Positions 13,640 through 26,499 of a DNA stretch of 64,000 bases are shown piece after piece; within the stretch, counting starts at the first letter, position 1, and the number at the start of each line of letters is the position of its first letter. The DNA is taken from NCBI GenBank assembly GCA_921293015.1, contig OV121096.1, positions 14,263,000-14,326,999 of the forward strand, in the 5' to 3' direction. The position numbers and the translations under genes are program-made. The DNA is from Phorcus lineatus. Lineage: Eukaryota > Mollusca > Gastropoda > Trochida > Trochidae. The notes under the pieces are model-generated. The model saw only the letters and a program-made list of their open reading frames with translations, was not told the origin of the DNA and did not search any database.

Positions 13640-14040
13640 GTATATATGTATTCTTATACTGTACAGTATTTCTCTATAATACCCTCACAATAACGTTTAC
13701 CTTAATTCTTATGCTGTTTTGATTTTATAATTCCTATCCCACATTAAGTAATTATTGTTTTCTTATACTGTATGGTATTTCTCATTCCTGCCCCACATTA
13801 AGGTATCATTGTATTGTTATACTATATGCCAATTCTAATTCCTGCAACAAAATATTGTATGGTTATACCCTGTATATTATTTTTCATTCCTACCCTCACC
13901 TCAAAGCAACATTGTATTCTAATAATCTATATTATTTTCATTCCTACCCTCAAGTTAAGGTATCATTGAAATGTAATTTGTTGTATTATCGTACACCAAC
14001 GTTAACTTCTTATTATAAATTCACTGAGTATACATGAACA
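13640..14040. repeat. Degenerate ~55-60-bp tandem repeat
   Basis: Five to six diverged copies marked by TTCTTATACTGTA, TATTTCTCATTCCT and CCCACATTAAGGTATCATT or CCCTCAAGTTAAGGTATC. It ends about 470 bp before M13 first exon A. Confidence 0.65.
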
Positions 14041-14511
14041 TTTGGAATGCTACTGTGGCCCTCGAAAACGTAAGTCTACATATGAGGACATCATGTCGCT
14101 ACGATCAAATACAATCCACACCATGACTGTCGTGTATGTTCAGCATTTATTATGTTATTTTATGTTGTTTGTTGAATTCGTTTGCAAGCTACAAAACCAA
14201 CAAACTGAATTTATTGCATTCCATCGCTACTCAAGAAATCGTTCTGACTTTCTTTGTCTTACCTTTTATCATATCATCTATAACATTTGCTCTTATCTCA
14301 ACAATACATAAATTTTCATTTCGCCTCTTCAAAAGAAATAAATTCTATATTGGTGGTTGAGATATTGTCTGGTAACATACACCGCCACTGACTGGAACAT
14401 ACACTCCTGGCTGATCGGTGATAACTATTGCTTTTGATAACGGGTTTCGTCCAAACTTGTCAGCAGACTTGGTGCGTCCGTCTACTGAGGACTTCACAGC
14501 AGACGGAAAGA

Positions 14512-15180
14512 ATGGCGGACTCCTACAAAAGTTTCGACAAGGAATCAATTGTCAGCAAGATAACTTTTACTGGTCATAGCTACCGGAAGAGAGACATTGT
14601 CCTCGGGTGCGGACTAGTACTGTCCTTGTTGGTGTGCATCGTGCTAGCTTGTCTGCTGGCGACTGGTGGTGGCGGGGTTGACAACACCCCTCACAACACC
14701 ACAGAGTGCACAACTTCCGTCTGCTTTAGGAGCATCGCCTACGTCATGGACAACCTCAATACTTCTGTAAACCCCTGTGATAACTTTTTCAAATATGCCT
14801 GTGGCAGATGGGCAGAAAATAACCCACTTAATCCGGACGTATCAGACCTGACCCCTCGCCTCAACATCTACTACAACAACGAGCAGAAGCTACGGCGTCT
14901 AATGGAGACATCCGCCTCTGTGAATGGGGCTAAACGGAAGCTTAAGGACTTCTTCTTCTCTTGTACCGACGCGTTTGGCCGGACGACGCAACAGGGTCTG
15001 CCCTTTCTGCAGCAAGTGGTTGACAAAGCGGGCGGCTGGTACTTGATAGACACGTGGAAGCAGGCGCACTGGGACCTCCAGACCGCACTCCAGGCCGTGC
15101 ACGTAGACTTTTGGACCGACGCTTTCTTCACTTTCAGCCTGAGTGCAGACTGGCTAGACTGGACCAAGACAAGTGTACAG
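14512..15180 (+). CDS. M13 peptidase-family first exon A (223 codons)
   Basis: Encodes the N-terminal part of a neprilysin/ECE-like type II membrane protein. Residues 1-28 are cytoplasmic (MADSYKSFDKESIV, ending RKRD), 29-51 form the membrane anchor, and a Gly-rich stalk leads to the ectodomain with CTTSVCF, then NPCDNFFKYACGRW, the M13 N-terminal signature. The start is chosen by homology with the MADNYK and MAENYK starts of the other two copies and the context AAAGAATGG; an in-frame ATG at 14,428 is less likely. The exon ends at ACAG/GTTTGT in phase 0, at the same protein position as exon 1 of the complete gene. The frame stays open to a stop at 15,376-15,378 if unspliced. It is 13 codons shorter than the other copies. 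No exons 2-14 were found before the next copy, so it is either an alternative first exon or a truncated duplicate. Confidence 0.85.
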
Positions 15181-16370
15181 GTTTGTCCTCCTCTCATCAA
15201 CACACATCATACTCTCTATCCAAGTTTCATTTCAACTCTGAACGAATACGTGATACCAATATGTCATCAATTTGGAAATTTTACAACGTTGCCGTTGTTA
15301 AGAAAAGAATCGGGTCTTCTGTTGAACGTTAACAGCTCGGGCATCCCTTGCCCCAATAGAGCAGAGAACACGGTTTAACTTAACTTTAACTTAATCCACG
15401 CGTAACATTTTGACAGCGCACCCTGAAAATAGTCCCTATAACCTTTCAGCCTTTTTTTTATCTAATACAGTATGGAGGGAAGGGTCAATATTTGGCGAGG
15501 AGAGTGCATATGGTTGAATCATAGGCCCTATCGTTATTACCAATATCCCTTTTAACCTTGGAATATTTACATAGTCGTTACTTCCCCATTCATCGATTAT
15601 TCGTCGTTATCTATTTCTGTTTACTTTTCTTTTTTAAAACTAATTTTTTGAGAAATCTGATCATACAATTAAAACATGGCAATAACCAGATTTACTTTGC
15701 TATTGGAACATACACCATTTGCCACAATGGAATTCATAGAGCACAGGACTGACTGGCGCACAGTGTTCTTTTGCCGCATGATGCCATTGGCTGGTAGTCG
15801 ATCATGGCGGTAAAACCTGAGTCATTGAGGGCGGTATCAGACATACTCCCTGAATACAGTTCCCCTGGATTTGGTTGTCGACACGGGTGATTTAAATCTC
15901 TTTTTATTAAAACCATTTTATAAGAAAAAATCTTGGTATAAAGTTATCTAACTGATAGATCCACGTTTGCGATCATAGTGTAAAGTAAAAAAGTGAGAGT
16001 TTCGTTTGACTATTTCGAAATATTTGCTTTCCTGCAATTCTGTAAGTTTGCATTCTGCGTGAATGAAGGGTATGAAAGCTTCTTGCAGCCCGCAGTCTTA
16101 CGTTCACTTGCTAACCATAGTTATAATAATATGTAGTGTGTAATATGATAGTTTATTTACGTGTGTTACATATACACATAAAAAAATAGTCCTACAATCA
16201 ACTACAGACTTTCATCTTTTCCCTCTGCAGAAATTCTGTCGGTGAAAAAATCAACCATTTTACAATTGAACGAATGTTTTCCCAGTTCGGCTTCCATAGA
16301 TACAATTTCTGTTTGGGGATCACTTGTTCTGTATACATCTTTTCAAAGCAGCACAGGCGTGACGCGCCAC
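15181..16370. other. Spacer between M13 first exons A and B; no further exon seen
   Basis: I looked for a counterpart of the 60-bp exon 2 (IDLSGTGLSWIYYVRP) and for later M13 motifs such as YADFW, HxxxH or CPxxSxM, and found none. There are isolated acceptor-like sites (for example CTCTGCAG at about 16,230), but no family-like sequence follows them. A diverged short exon could be missed by eye. Confidence 0.5.
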
Positions 16371-16372
16371 CC

Positions 16373-16380
16373 TATAAGTA
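16373..16380 (+). promoter_or_regulatory. TATA-like box before first exon B
   Basis: TATAAGTA lies 74 bp upstream of the ATG. A TTGTCAG initiator-like motif sits at 16,428-16,434. The same pair, TATAAGAA and TTGTCAG with almost the same spacing, precedes first exon C, which suggests the promoter was duplicated with the exon. The TATA-to-TCAG spacing (about 58 bp) is longer than the usual 30 bp, so the real start site may lie between the two. Confidence 0.4.
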
Positions 16381-16446
16381 GCTGCGCTTGGTTTCATAAG
16401 TAGTTGAAGAGCATCGGCGTCCTGTTGTTGTCAGTCGCAGTGTAAA

Positions 16447-17154
16447 ATGGCAGACAATTACAAAGTATTTGATAAGGCCCCGGTCCTGGAAGATACTGTA
16501 TCAATACATGGACACAGTATCAGGAAGCGGGAAATCGCTCTTGGAGCTGTTGCATTGGTTGCTCTCATAGTTTGTGTTGTTCTCGCTGTCCTTCTAGCTG
16601 TTGCCGGAAATCAGTCCGATAATAACTCAAAAGATAGCTCCCCCTTGTGCCGCTCGGACTCAGGATCAGTATGCTTTGAACCCACGTGCATGAGGAGTGC
16701 TGCCAGCGTATTAGAGACAATGGATGCCACAGTGGACCCATGCAACAATTTCCATGAATACGTGTGCGGATCTTATGCTCAGCACAACCCACTGAAACCT
16801 GACGTATCTCAACTCACACCAGCCTACAACATCTACTACGAGAACCAAGTGAAGTTGCGACGCCTAATGGAGACCCCTATCATTACAGACAATCCCTGGG
16901 CGTCCGAGAAGAAGTTGAAGGACTACTTCGCGTCATGCACAGACCACTACGGGGCCATGCTCCAGCAGGGAAGACCCTTCCTCGACCAGGTGGTGGCTCA
17001 TGCACAGGGCTGGTATGTCATCGGCACATTCGATGAGAGTACTTACAACTTCCAGCAGGCAATGCATCAGACTCACGTTGATTTCTGGACGAATGCACTG
17101 TTCACCTTTTCTCTGAGAACCGACTGGTTGAACTGGAAGCGCATTGCAGTCGAG
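16447..17154 (+). CDS. M13 peptidase-family first exon B (236 codons)
   Basis: Paralogue of exon A and of exon 1 of the complete gene. Residues 1-29 are a cytoplasmic tail (MADNYKVFDKAPVLED, RKRE), 30-53 are the membrane anchor (IALGAVALVALIVCVVLAVL), and the ectodomain carries CFEPTCMRSAASVLE and DPCNNFHEYVCGSY. Later come KLRRLMETP, KKLKDYFASC, GWYVIGTFDEST and HVDFWTNALFTFSLRTDWLNW. It is the same length as exon C and clearly closer to it than to A. It ends GTCGAG/GTAGGC in phase 0. The reading frame is undamaged, which argues against an old pseudogene. No downstream exons of its own were found in the 8.6 kb before exon C. Confidence 0.88.
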
Positions 17155-18300
17155 GTAGGCGTCATAGCAAACACGCGCAATGACATATCTAGTATTAAAT
17201 TTTAACAGATTTAAAGCATAGAAAGGCAGAAGTCACGTTGCCAAGTCGTACAGGGAAATTGATCCTAGTTTACATACGGTTATCTCGTCTCTGTATGCCA
17301 TGTGACTCTTACAAGCACGCAACATGTATTTACTATTACCATTATCAAGTCGAAATATCTAGGTGTCACAAGCGTAGTGCAACAGCTAACAGTCACCAGT
17401 CATGTTGTGAGTTATCGCCTGCATACAAAGGATGGAATAAAAGGAATAAGTGTAAAATGCATGTTTGGTGCTTTTCAATCAAATGTTACTTGTCAACGAG
17501 AAAGTTACATACAAAAACTAAGTCATTGATGTAGAAATGTGGATAAACTACTGGTACAATTCCAGGAAGCAAAAATGCGACAATTGACCTTATTACTGAT
17601 ACAGGAATTTTATCATCATTAATACAATTTATAAGTATTTAGTATTTATTTGTTGGGACTATGAAATATGTTCAAAGAATACTTGAATAAAGCCTATAAC
17701 GATATTGAATTATAGCGAAATCTCATTTAATGCTTTACTATCGCCGTCAAGCACAATCTGGACTTAAAGGAAATAATACGATACCAGGTTCTGTTAGACA
17801 GCTCTACTTAAAAAAGAAACGGAATATGATCATGAATGGGTAGAAATTATCAACGAAACTTACATCGACTCTTACGATAAAAGGAAGATCATAATATCAT
17901 AAAATTCAGATAAATAAAACGATATTCTCTTTTCTGATTGGACTTTACACGGTCATGTGACCGGCATACAATATAAATAAACCCAAAATTGCAGTTTACA
18001 ATGTATATACGCCGTATTTTGGAGGTTACAAAAAAATGTTGCCTTCTGATTGGACGAAACAGGATCATGTGACCCTCAGGACTAGGCACCTTATCAATGG
18101 ATGATTGCACAGTGATGACACTATCATTACATACTGTGTTCACAAACATCTTTTTAAAGTGTTTAGATAAAACTAAATATTCATAATTGACTAAAAATAA
18201 TAATATAATTATACTTTTCATGTCTGCGAACTTAGCGACCTCACATGAGTGGAGCGACATAGAAATTTCAATAGTTGTTTTGCTGTAATTTGTTTTTTAA
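17155..18300. other. Intergenic or long-intron DNA, no exon seen
   Basis: No M13 exon 2 counterpart follows first exon B. Two copies of a CTGATTGGAC motif followed by TCATGTGACC lie at about 17,934-17,965 and 18,047-18,075. A 123-codon minus-strand frame at 17,889-18,260 matches nothing known to me. Confidence 0.45.
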
Positions 18301-18305
18301 TTTAA

Positions 18306-21300
18306 GCCCAACTCACACTAGGCACGATTGTACTACCATAACATTACGATTCGATCGCTCTGGTATCGTATTGACGTTTTTACGATCTACTATGTCAAAA
18401 CGGTTTTTGTGCGTTAAGTGCACGATGCATGTACAATAATGCATGAATAATAAGAATTTTGAATAATTTGTGTCCAATCAATTTCTTCCCTAAACATCTC
18501 CCCTCAATAAGAGGTCAGTTAAACTGAAAAACAAACTTATACTTATTAGAAATGCCAGCCTGTGATGCATCACAGACATGAAATACAATCTCACTGTGAT
18601 TAAAGACAGGGGGTAATTTTACTACTTTTAACATTAGCTTCGGAAAATGTTCCTGAATTTTTTTCTCATCTTCTGGCATTATGAAAAAACTCCCGATTGT
18701 GTCACAGGCGTTCCTTCTGGTTGAACCGAGAATTGAGGACACATACATTATAATTCGCTTCCTAGAAATTTATGAAACATCCACATATACATGCTGATAA
18801 TCAAATTCCCTTGATCTATATCAATATTGAGCGCACAAATTACCATTTTCGAATTCTAGGTCATTATTTGTTATCACTCCAAAAACGAGAGTCTGTATTA
18901 AATACCTTTACAACGTGGCCTGATTGAGCAATGTCGTGTGAGTGGCGCTTTGAGCACGTCCCTTAGTGGCGTGGAGTCCAGCGCATTTTAAGTAGCCTCA
19001 TTGTTATCATTATTACCTGCTTCAAAATGATTCGATTTAATTTCTTATTGATAACAAGAACATATGCGATTAATTTTAACAGAGAACAAACCAAACATCA
19101 TATTCCATTTACAAGTGAAATTATTATTTCTTGTACAATGTTCAGGGGTTGATTTCTAATTAAATATTTGAATTTTCGTACGATTGCGTATGAAAATAAT
19201 AAATACATTTGATCAGTCCTATGACTACAATCTTCAGAATAGCATGAAGATCTTCAACAATCATTTGTCTGATAAGCGACTTTTGCAGTATCCAGCTCAT
19301 AGGTCTACAATATGATGGTCTCCTACATATTGTGCTTGTGTGGTATTCTTGTTGCATCTTATATCTTGAACTGAAACATAGCAGCAGTAATTCTTAACCT
19401 TATTTTCTTCCATATCATTTAATGGTATACTCTTCAAACGCAAATTCTTTGATAGTTTTCAAATACATTTCCAATATATGCATCTTTACATTCTGCACAC
19501 ACAAAACTTTCAAACATCTAATAAACTCAAAAGTTCAAAAACATTTTGTTTACTTGTAAAGAGTAAATTTCAGTCTTAACATAATTAAAGGAAAAATTAA
19601 ACATTATGTAGTTCTACGACATCATTAAATATATGTATAAAGACACATAGTGACAACTTGACAGTGTCGGTTGTTGTGTTAATTAGCGATCATACTGAAA
19701 CTATAGAACACCATTCAGGAAACGCCATCAGTAATTCACATAGTATCTAACTATATGAGTATAAAAATTATGACGCTTTCTCTGTGAATAGATTGATAAG
19801 GCATTCCAAATGATTTAACCTTTTGTTTAGTAGCTGTAGATAAACATCATGTTTTCCTGATGACAGAAGATTCGAGTTTCAACCGGAGTAGCAATATCAA
19901 CAGTCGGTATGCACAGGTTGAGAATTGTCGTAACTCGTCTCCCTACTTACCAGCCATACCCTTTCATCGTTTGTGCTGACAAAACACTCAAATTGACAAC
20001 AGCATGCGTCAAGGTGAAGGTCACACAGAAGAACGCGGTGTGTTCCGATAGAACGCGGACTGTCTGCAGCAAAGCCGTCAAGCTATCAAGGACAATATAG
20101 ACAACTTAAGAAAATATTTCGATAGAAACAATATTTCATCACAGCAGTGCATGGACAACCAAGTTGATGATTTCACGAACATGATGACCCATATTGTGTC
20201 GCCGTATTTTGAAGCTAAGAATAACCTCAATCACTACCCAGAGTGCAGGACGAACCGCGGTTTGACCATCAACAGAAATCATTATACTTCCAGTATGTTA
20301 ATGCCCTTCATGTATTAACTGTAATAAGAATTCAGAAAATCATCAGTTGTTGTTAGAAAAGAAACATTGTTATAAGAAGAACGAAAGAAAGTGTAAACGT
20401 AGGTATTTGCACTCTGAGGGTGATAGACTTGCCCGTTTCAAGAAAAACAACCCTAAACAGTTTTATTCTAAATTCAAGAGACGTAAACGGCCAAAGATAG
20501 ACATTCATTTGGATGATTTCTACGAACACTTTAAATTTGGCTTCTTGTGAGGCTAACAATAACGTCCAGACATCAGATATCAACATTGATGTGATATGTG
20601 AGGAGCTTGACTCTGTTATAGATATATAAGAAATAAAAAGGACAATTGTACTAGTGAAACGTGAAAAGTCGCACGGGCCAGATCATATTTAAAACGAGAT
20701 TTTTTTAATTGAATTGAAGATTATCTCATACCAATATTTTTTGCGCATTTATTTACTTCAAAAGAGTCTTCGACTCTGGTGATCGACATAAGCTGTGGAT
20801 TAATCTATCACAGTTTGGAATAAGGGGCAAGTTGTTAAAAGTCATTCGTTCCTTGTATTCAAATATCAGATCTTGCGTGTCATTGAATGGTGTTAAAAGT
20901 AGTTAATTTAGAAATACTCTGGGCTTATTGCAAGGCGAAGTGTTGTCGCCTATTCTGTTTTCTTTATATATCAATGATTTTGAAACCTCTTTCATTCAGG
21001 AGAACTCCCCTTCAAATGAACTTACGCATTTGATTTTTTTCCTATTTGTGTATGCTGATAATCTTGTTATATTTTCTAAAATTATCGATGGGCTTCAAAG
21101 TTTGTTAGAATCTCTATCACTTTATTCTACAGCATGGGGCTTTGAAGTTAACACAATGAAAACTAAGATTGTTATTTTCCGTTATGGAGGAAAGGTTAAA
21201 ACATCAGAGTGTTGGTGCTTATAATGGAAGAATACATATAATAATTACAATAATAAGTTTACTGTTGCTGAAAAGAAATTATCAGATCAGGGACGGAAAG

Positions 21301-22731
21301 CCATGTTTTCACTGATGAATAACATGAAATCTCTCTTTCTCAACCCTGAAACTATGTTATCGGTATTTGATACCTACATTGGGAGTATTTCATGCTATGC
21401 TTCCGAAGTGTGGGCTTCACACAAGGGGGATAATATTGAAAAATTACACTTAGACTTTTGTAAAAGGTTATGGTGTTAAGAGATCAACGTGTAGTGCTAT
21501 GATTTATGCTGAACGTAGGCGCTTTCCTTTAAAATGTAAAAGAATGTTTTACTTGGTAAAAATTTGGGTAAAATTGTTAGGAACTAATAATTGTATCCTA
21601 AGGGGCTGTTATGACTATCTATATTATGAAGTTGAATCTCATTCTATATGGTACAAACAAGCATTTAAACCCAAACTTCTTGCCTGTAATAAAACAAACA
21701 TTAATTACCAAGCTTTTCAATGAATTTTAAGTCAGAGATCTACCTAAAAAATGTATGATTTATAAGTATAACATTGAAGGTTCTACTCTGCAGTATTACT
21801 TAAGAAAAACCTATCCCTATGATGTATAGAAAGTATTTATCCAAATTCCGCCTGTCAGCTCATAACTTATCAATTGAAAATGGAAGATACAAAAATATAA
21901 TTGTAAGTGAAAGAAAGTGTATCCATTGTATATCTGATATTGAAGACGAGTATCATTTCATCTTAGTTTGCCCTTTATATGTAAATGTTCGACAACTTTA
22001 TATTAAAAATCCAATTGTCTTCAAACTTACACAGTTACTAAGTATAAACAATGTGAAACAACTTTGCAATCTTGGCAAATTTTTGTTTATGCATGTATTA
22101 TAAGAAATCTGCATTTGAAATAAATATATGAATGTACATTCTCCATTAAATAATCTCTTCTCACACGAATCTGTATTACCCGTCCACCTGTACCATGTTA
22201 TTCTTTATCTTCATGTAACCACTGATGAGTTGTTCAGGTTAATAAAGAATTAATTGAATTGACTTGTTGAATGCAATGCGGTTGATTGATAGTAGGACAC
22301 GCGCGGCATATATTATGAAAACATTCTGATTGGGGCAAGTTAAATCCAATGTTGTTGAACGATTGGATACCGATCATACAGTAATCGTGTTGACTTTCGT
22401 GTACTGTTCGAGATGTCATCGTGGTCCTAAAGTTTAGCACTATTAATTTAATAAGACTACGATAGTATTACGATTGGAAGACGGACAATTTTTCGATCGT
22501 GTTTTGATTGTGCTGTTCTCGTGTCCAAAGGCTGAAGCCCGATCAACACAAACAATACACAACCACTACACGATGGACACGCCCCCCTCAACACGATGTT
22601 CTGAAATAAGGAACATGTTTGAGATTTGATCGAATCGTGTTGGGCAAAGAGCACGATCAGCCAAATCGCTGTAGGATGACCACACAATAACTTCACAACT
22701 TCGCTTTCGTTCAACGTAGTGTGAGTTGGGC
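18306..22731. mobile_element. 4.4-kb element with 15-bp terminal inverted repeats
   Basis: The left end GCCCAACTCACACTA (18,306-18,320) is the exact reverse complement of the right end TAGTGTGAGTTGGGC (22,717-22,731). Both are flanked by a 5-bp direct repeat TTTAA (18,301-18,305 and 22,732-22,736), as expected for a target-site duplication. The two subterminal regions share ATTACGATT and GATCG motifs. No transposase was recognised inside; a 77-codon minus-strand frame at 18,515-18,748 is unassigned. A LINE remnant fills about half of it, so it is probably a non-autonomous DNA element interrupted by the LINE. The superfamily is not determined. Confidence 0.55.
20100..22262 (+). pseudogene. Dead non-LTR retrotransposon (LINE) remnant
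   Basis: Pieces of a LINE polyprotein appear in order but in broken frames. A linker with FKKNNPKQFYSKFKRRKRP is at 20,347-20,550. The reverse-transcriptase region with DRHKLWINLSQFGIRGKLLK begins at about 20,790. Then come LLQGEVLSPILFSLYINDFE and the catalytic box FVYADN (normally YADD), within 20,928-21,224. The C-terminal part with KFRLSAHNLSIENGRYKN and CIHCISDIEDEYHFILVCPL is at 21,819-22,103. Stops separate these pieces, and the second Asp of YADD is Asn. The 3' end has an AATAAAGAATTAATTGAATTGA-type tail. No endonuclease domain was recognised. It is inactive; the clade is uncertain. Confidence 0.8.
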
Positions 22732-22739
22732 TTTAATTG

Positions 22740-24330
<1,591 letters not shown>

Positions 24331-24335
24331 ATTAA

Positions 24336-24844
24336 AGTGACACAGAGTATGTTTCATAATTTTTCATGTGATTTTAATAATAGCCAAAATAACTAATGAC
24401 GTAAGTTAAGTTCAAATCGCCCCTCACCTCCCAAAAACTTTCAACATTTTCTCTACAATGTCACAATTATGATCAATGATAATCGAAAAACGGCCCTTTA
24501 TATAAAAATATTAATAATAAAAATAATGATAATAGTTATATGAAAAATAGGAATTCCATGTCCAGTTAACATGTATAGAAGTTAAATGACCTACTTAACA
24601 ATGTCAACCTACGTTTGTTTTTATGCCTGCTGTAAATATGTTTCCAAAATAACGTTTGAGTCATTGACGCGCGCCACTGTCCGGTTTCCGATAACAAATA
24701 ACGACTTTATTGCGTTTATTGTCGCTATATTGAACTGATAAGCATTAGAATTAAGATTTTCTGAAACAACCATTATTTTCCAATAAAATTACACCATTTT
24801 TAAAGTTTGACATATGTCACTCCATCAACATACTTTGAGCCCCT
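24336..24844. mobile_element. MITE with TTAA target duplication, copy 1
   Basis: A 509-bp segment flanked by TTAA (24,332-24,335 and 24,845-24,848). The ends are imperfect inverted repeats: left AGTGACACAGAGTATG, right CATACTTTGAGCCCCT. The interior shares AACGTTTGAGTCATTGACGC and GCGCCACTGTCCGGTTT with the elements at 40,684, 43,561 and about 44,300. No coding capacity. A TTAA duplication is typical of piggyBac and Kolobok type elements. Confidence 0.6.
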
Positions 24845-25076
24845 TTAAATTTTCAGCCACGAAACGATTACAGATATGAAAGATTGAGAGACGACAGGTA
24901 TAATTTAAACCGGACTCACACATTTGACAAACAATATGTACTTTGGCACCCAGGAAAGAGTTGAAGAGCATACAAAGAGTGATGAAATTGAGGAGAGATC
25001 ATCAATAAAGAGATGAAGGCTTCATCGCACCATCGACATACAGTGGAGGGAGAAGTGGTCGTCACACTTTACGAAC

Positions 25077-25290
25077 ACACACATACATACCCACACCAAC
25101 CCACCTACATACATACATACACACACCAACCCACCTACATACATACACATACATACATACCCACACCAACCCACCTACATACATACATACATACACACAG
25201 CAACCCACCTACATACATACCCACACCAACCCACCTACATACATACACAAACATACATACGCGCACCAACCCGCACACATACATACATTT
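25077..25290. repeat. ACAT/CCCACACCAACCCACCT minisatellite
   Basis: Alternating ACATACATAC runs and CCCACACCAACCCACCT blocks, about seven cycles. It ends about 400 bp upstream of the TATA-like box of the complete M13 gene. Both strands are open as artefact frames. Confidence 0.9.
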
Positions 25291-25695
25291 ACTAGATAAG
25301 GTAGTGTGAACATTTTTATAAGTATTAGAAATAATACAAATACAAGAATTATCATTCACCAATAAATAGATGAACAATTTTGGCAATATTTAATGTCGAA
25401 AACACACCAGATCTGACACCTCTGAGTTTTAATTACTACATTGTGTCTGTAAGCTGGTGTATATTGTGTTCATTGAGAAGGGTGGCCTGTCCCCACTTCA
25501 GCCGGTATTGTCCTGCTATTTACTGGCCAGCGGGCTTCACCCTAAACCCGACACGGTTCAGTGCCCCAGCCTGCAACTGGCGGTAAGACGGACACACAGA
25601 CAGACGAAATCAAGAGCTGTAACATGTGACAGACAGACGGTCAGAGAGAGGGAGAGAGAGTCGTTGAGAGAGAAGAGTCGGCAGGTGACAAGCTT

Positions 25696-25703
25696 TATAA
25701 GAA
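25696..25703 (+). promoter_or_regulatory. TATA-like box before exon 1 of the complete M13 gene
   Basis: TATAAGAA lies 96 bp upstream of the ATG. A GAGA-rich stretch (about 25,637-25,675) precedes it, and TTGTCAG at 25,749-25,755 follows it. The arrangement is shared with first exon B. Predicted 5' UTR is short, roughly 40-70 nt, depending on the true start site. Confidence 0.4.
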
Positions 25704-25791
25704 AGCTCACACGCCTCAACACGGACATAAACCCTCTTCGTCGCCCAATTGTCAGCCACTCTCGAGTTGGGTTGCACACAGGCTCTGAACC

Positions 25792-26499
25792 ATGGCTGAG
25801 AATTACAAGGAGTTCGATAAATCGCCTATTGTTGATGACAACTTTTCCTTTCACGGATATAGTTTCAAAAAAAGAGAAATAGCACTTGGTGGTGTTGCCC
25901 TAGTCGCTCTTATTGTTTGTGTGGTGCTAGCAGCACTCTTGGCCTCAGCCAAGTCTGAAGATGACAGATCAGATCTAGCCCTTGCATGTGGACTGTCAGG
26001 GGGTAGAGGTGGCCTGTGCTTAACTGCAAAGTGCATGGAAAGTGCGGCAAATGTTATAGAAAATATGAACACATCGGCCGATCCGTGTACCAACTTTTAC
26101 GAGTACGCTTGTGGGAGCTGGGCCAAAGACAACCCACTGAAGCCGGACGTGTCCCAGCTGACCCCGTCCTGGAGCATCTACTACAAGAATCAGGAGAAGC
26201 TAAGACGAATCATGGAGACTCCCAGCACCAGGACCACGCCCTGGGCCACTGAGAGGAAACTCAAAGACTTCTTCTTCTCCTGCACCAATCACTACGGTAA
26301 GATGGAGGCTGGAGGCAATCCTTTCCTGGAGCAGGTACTCAACAAGTCTGGAGGCTGGTACGTACTGGGTACCCTAGATGAGAGCACCTTCGATGTTACC
26401 GACGCCCTTAAGAAGAGCCATATTGACTTCTGGACTAACTCACTCTTCACTTTTTCCGTACGAACAGACTGGCTTAACTGGAAGAAAATGGCAGTTCAG
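25792..26499 (+). CDS. M13 gene exon 1 (first exon C): tail, membrane anchor, N-terminal ectodomain
   Basis: The ATG is in a good context (AACCATGG). MAENYKEFDKSPIVDD and FKKRE form the positively charged cytoplasmic side, and residues 30-53 are a continuous hydrophobic helix. That gives a signal-anchor topology with the C terminus outside. An NTS glycosylation site lies at 93-95. The exon ends CAG/GTAAGC in phase 0 after NWKKMAVQ. 236 codons, the same as first exon B. Confidence 0.92.

Noticed and set aside
14428-14511. In-frame upstream ATG that would add 28 residues to first exon A
   Set aside because: The added residues match neither paralogue, while MADSYK at 14,512 lines up exactly with MADNYK and MAENYK.
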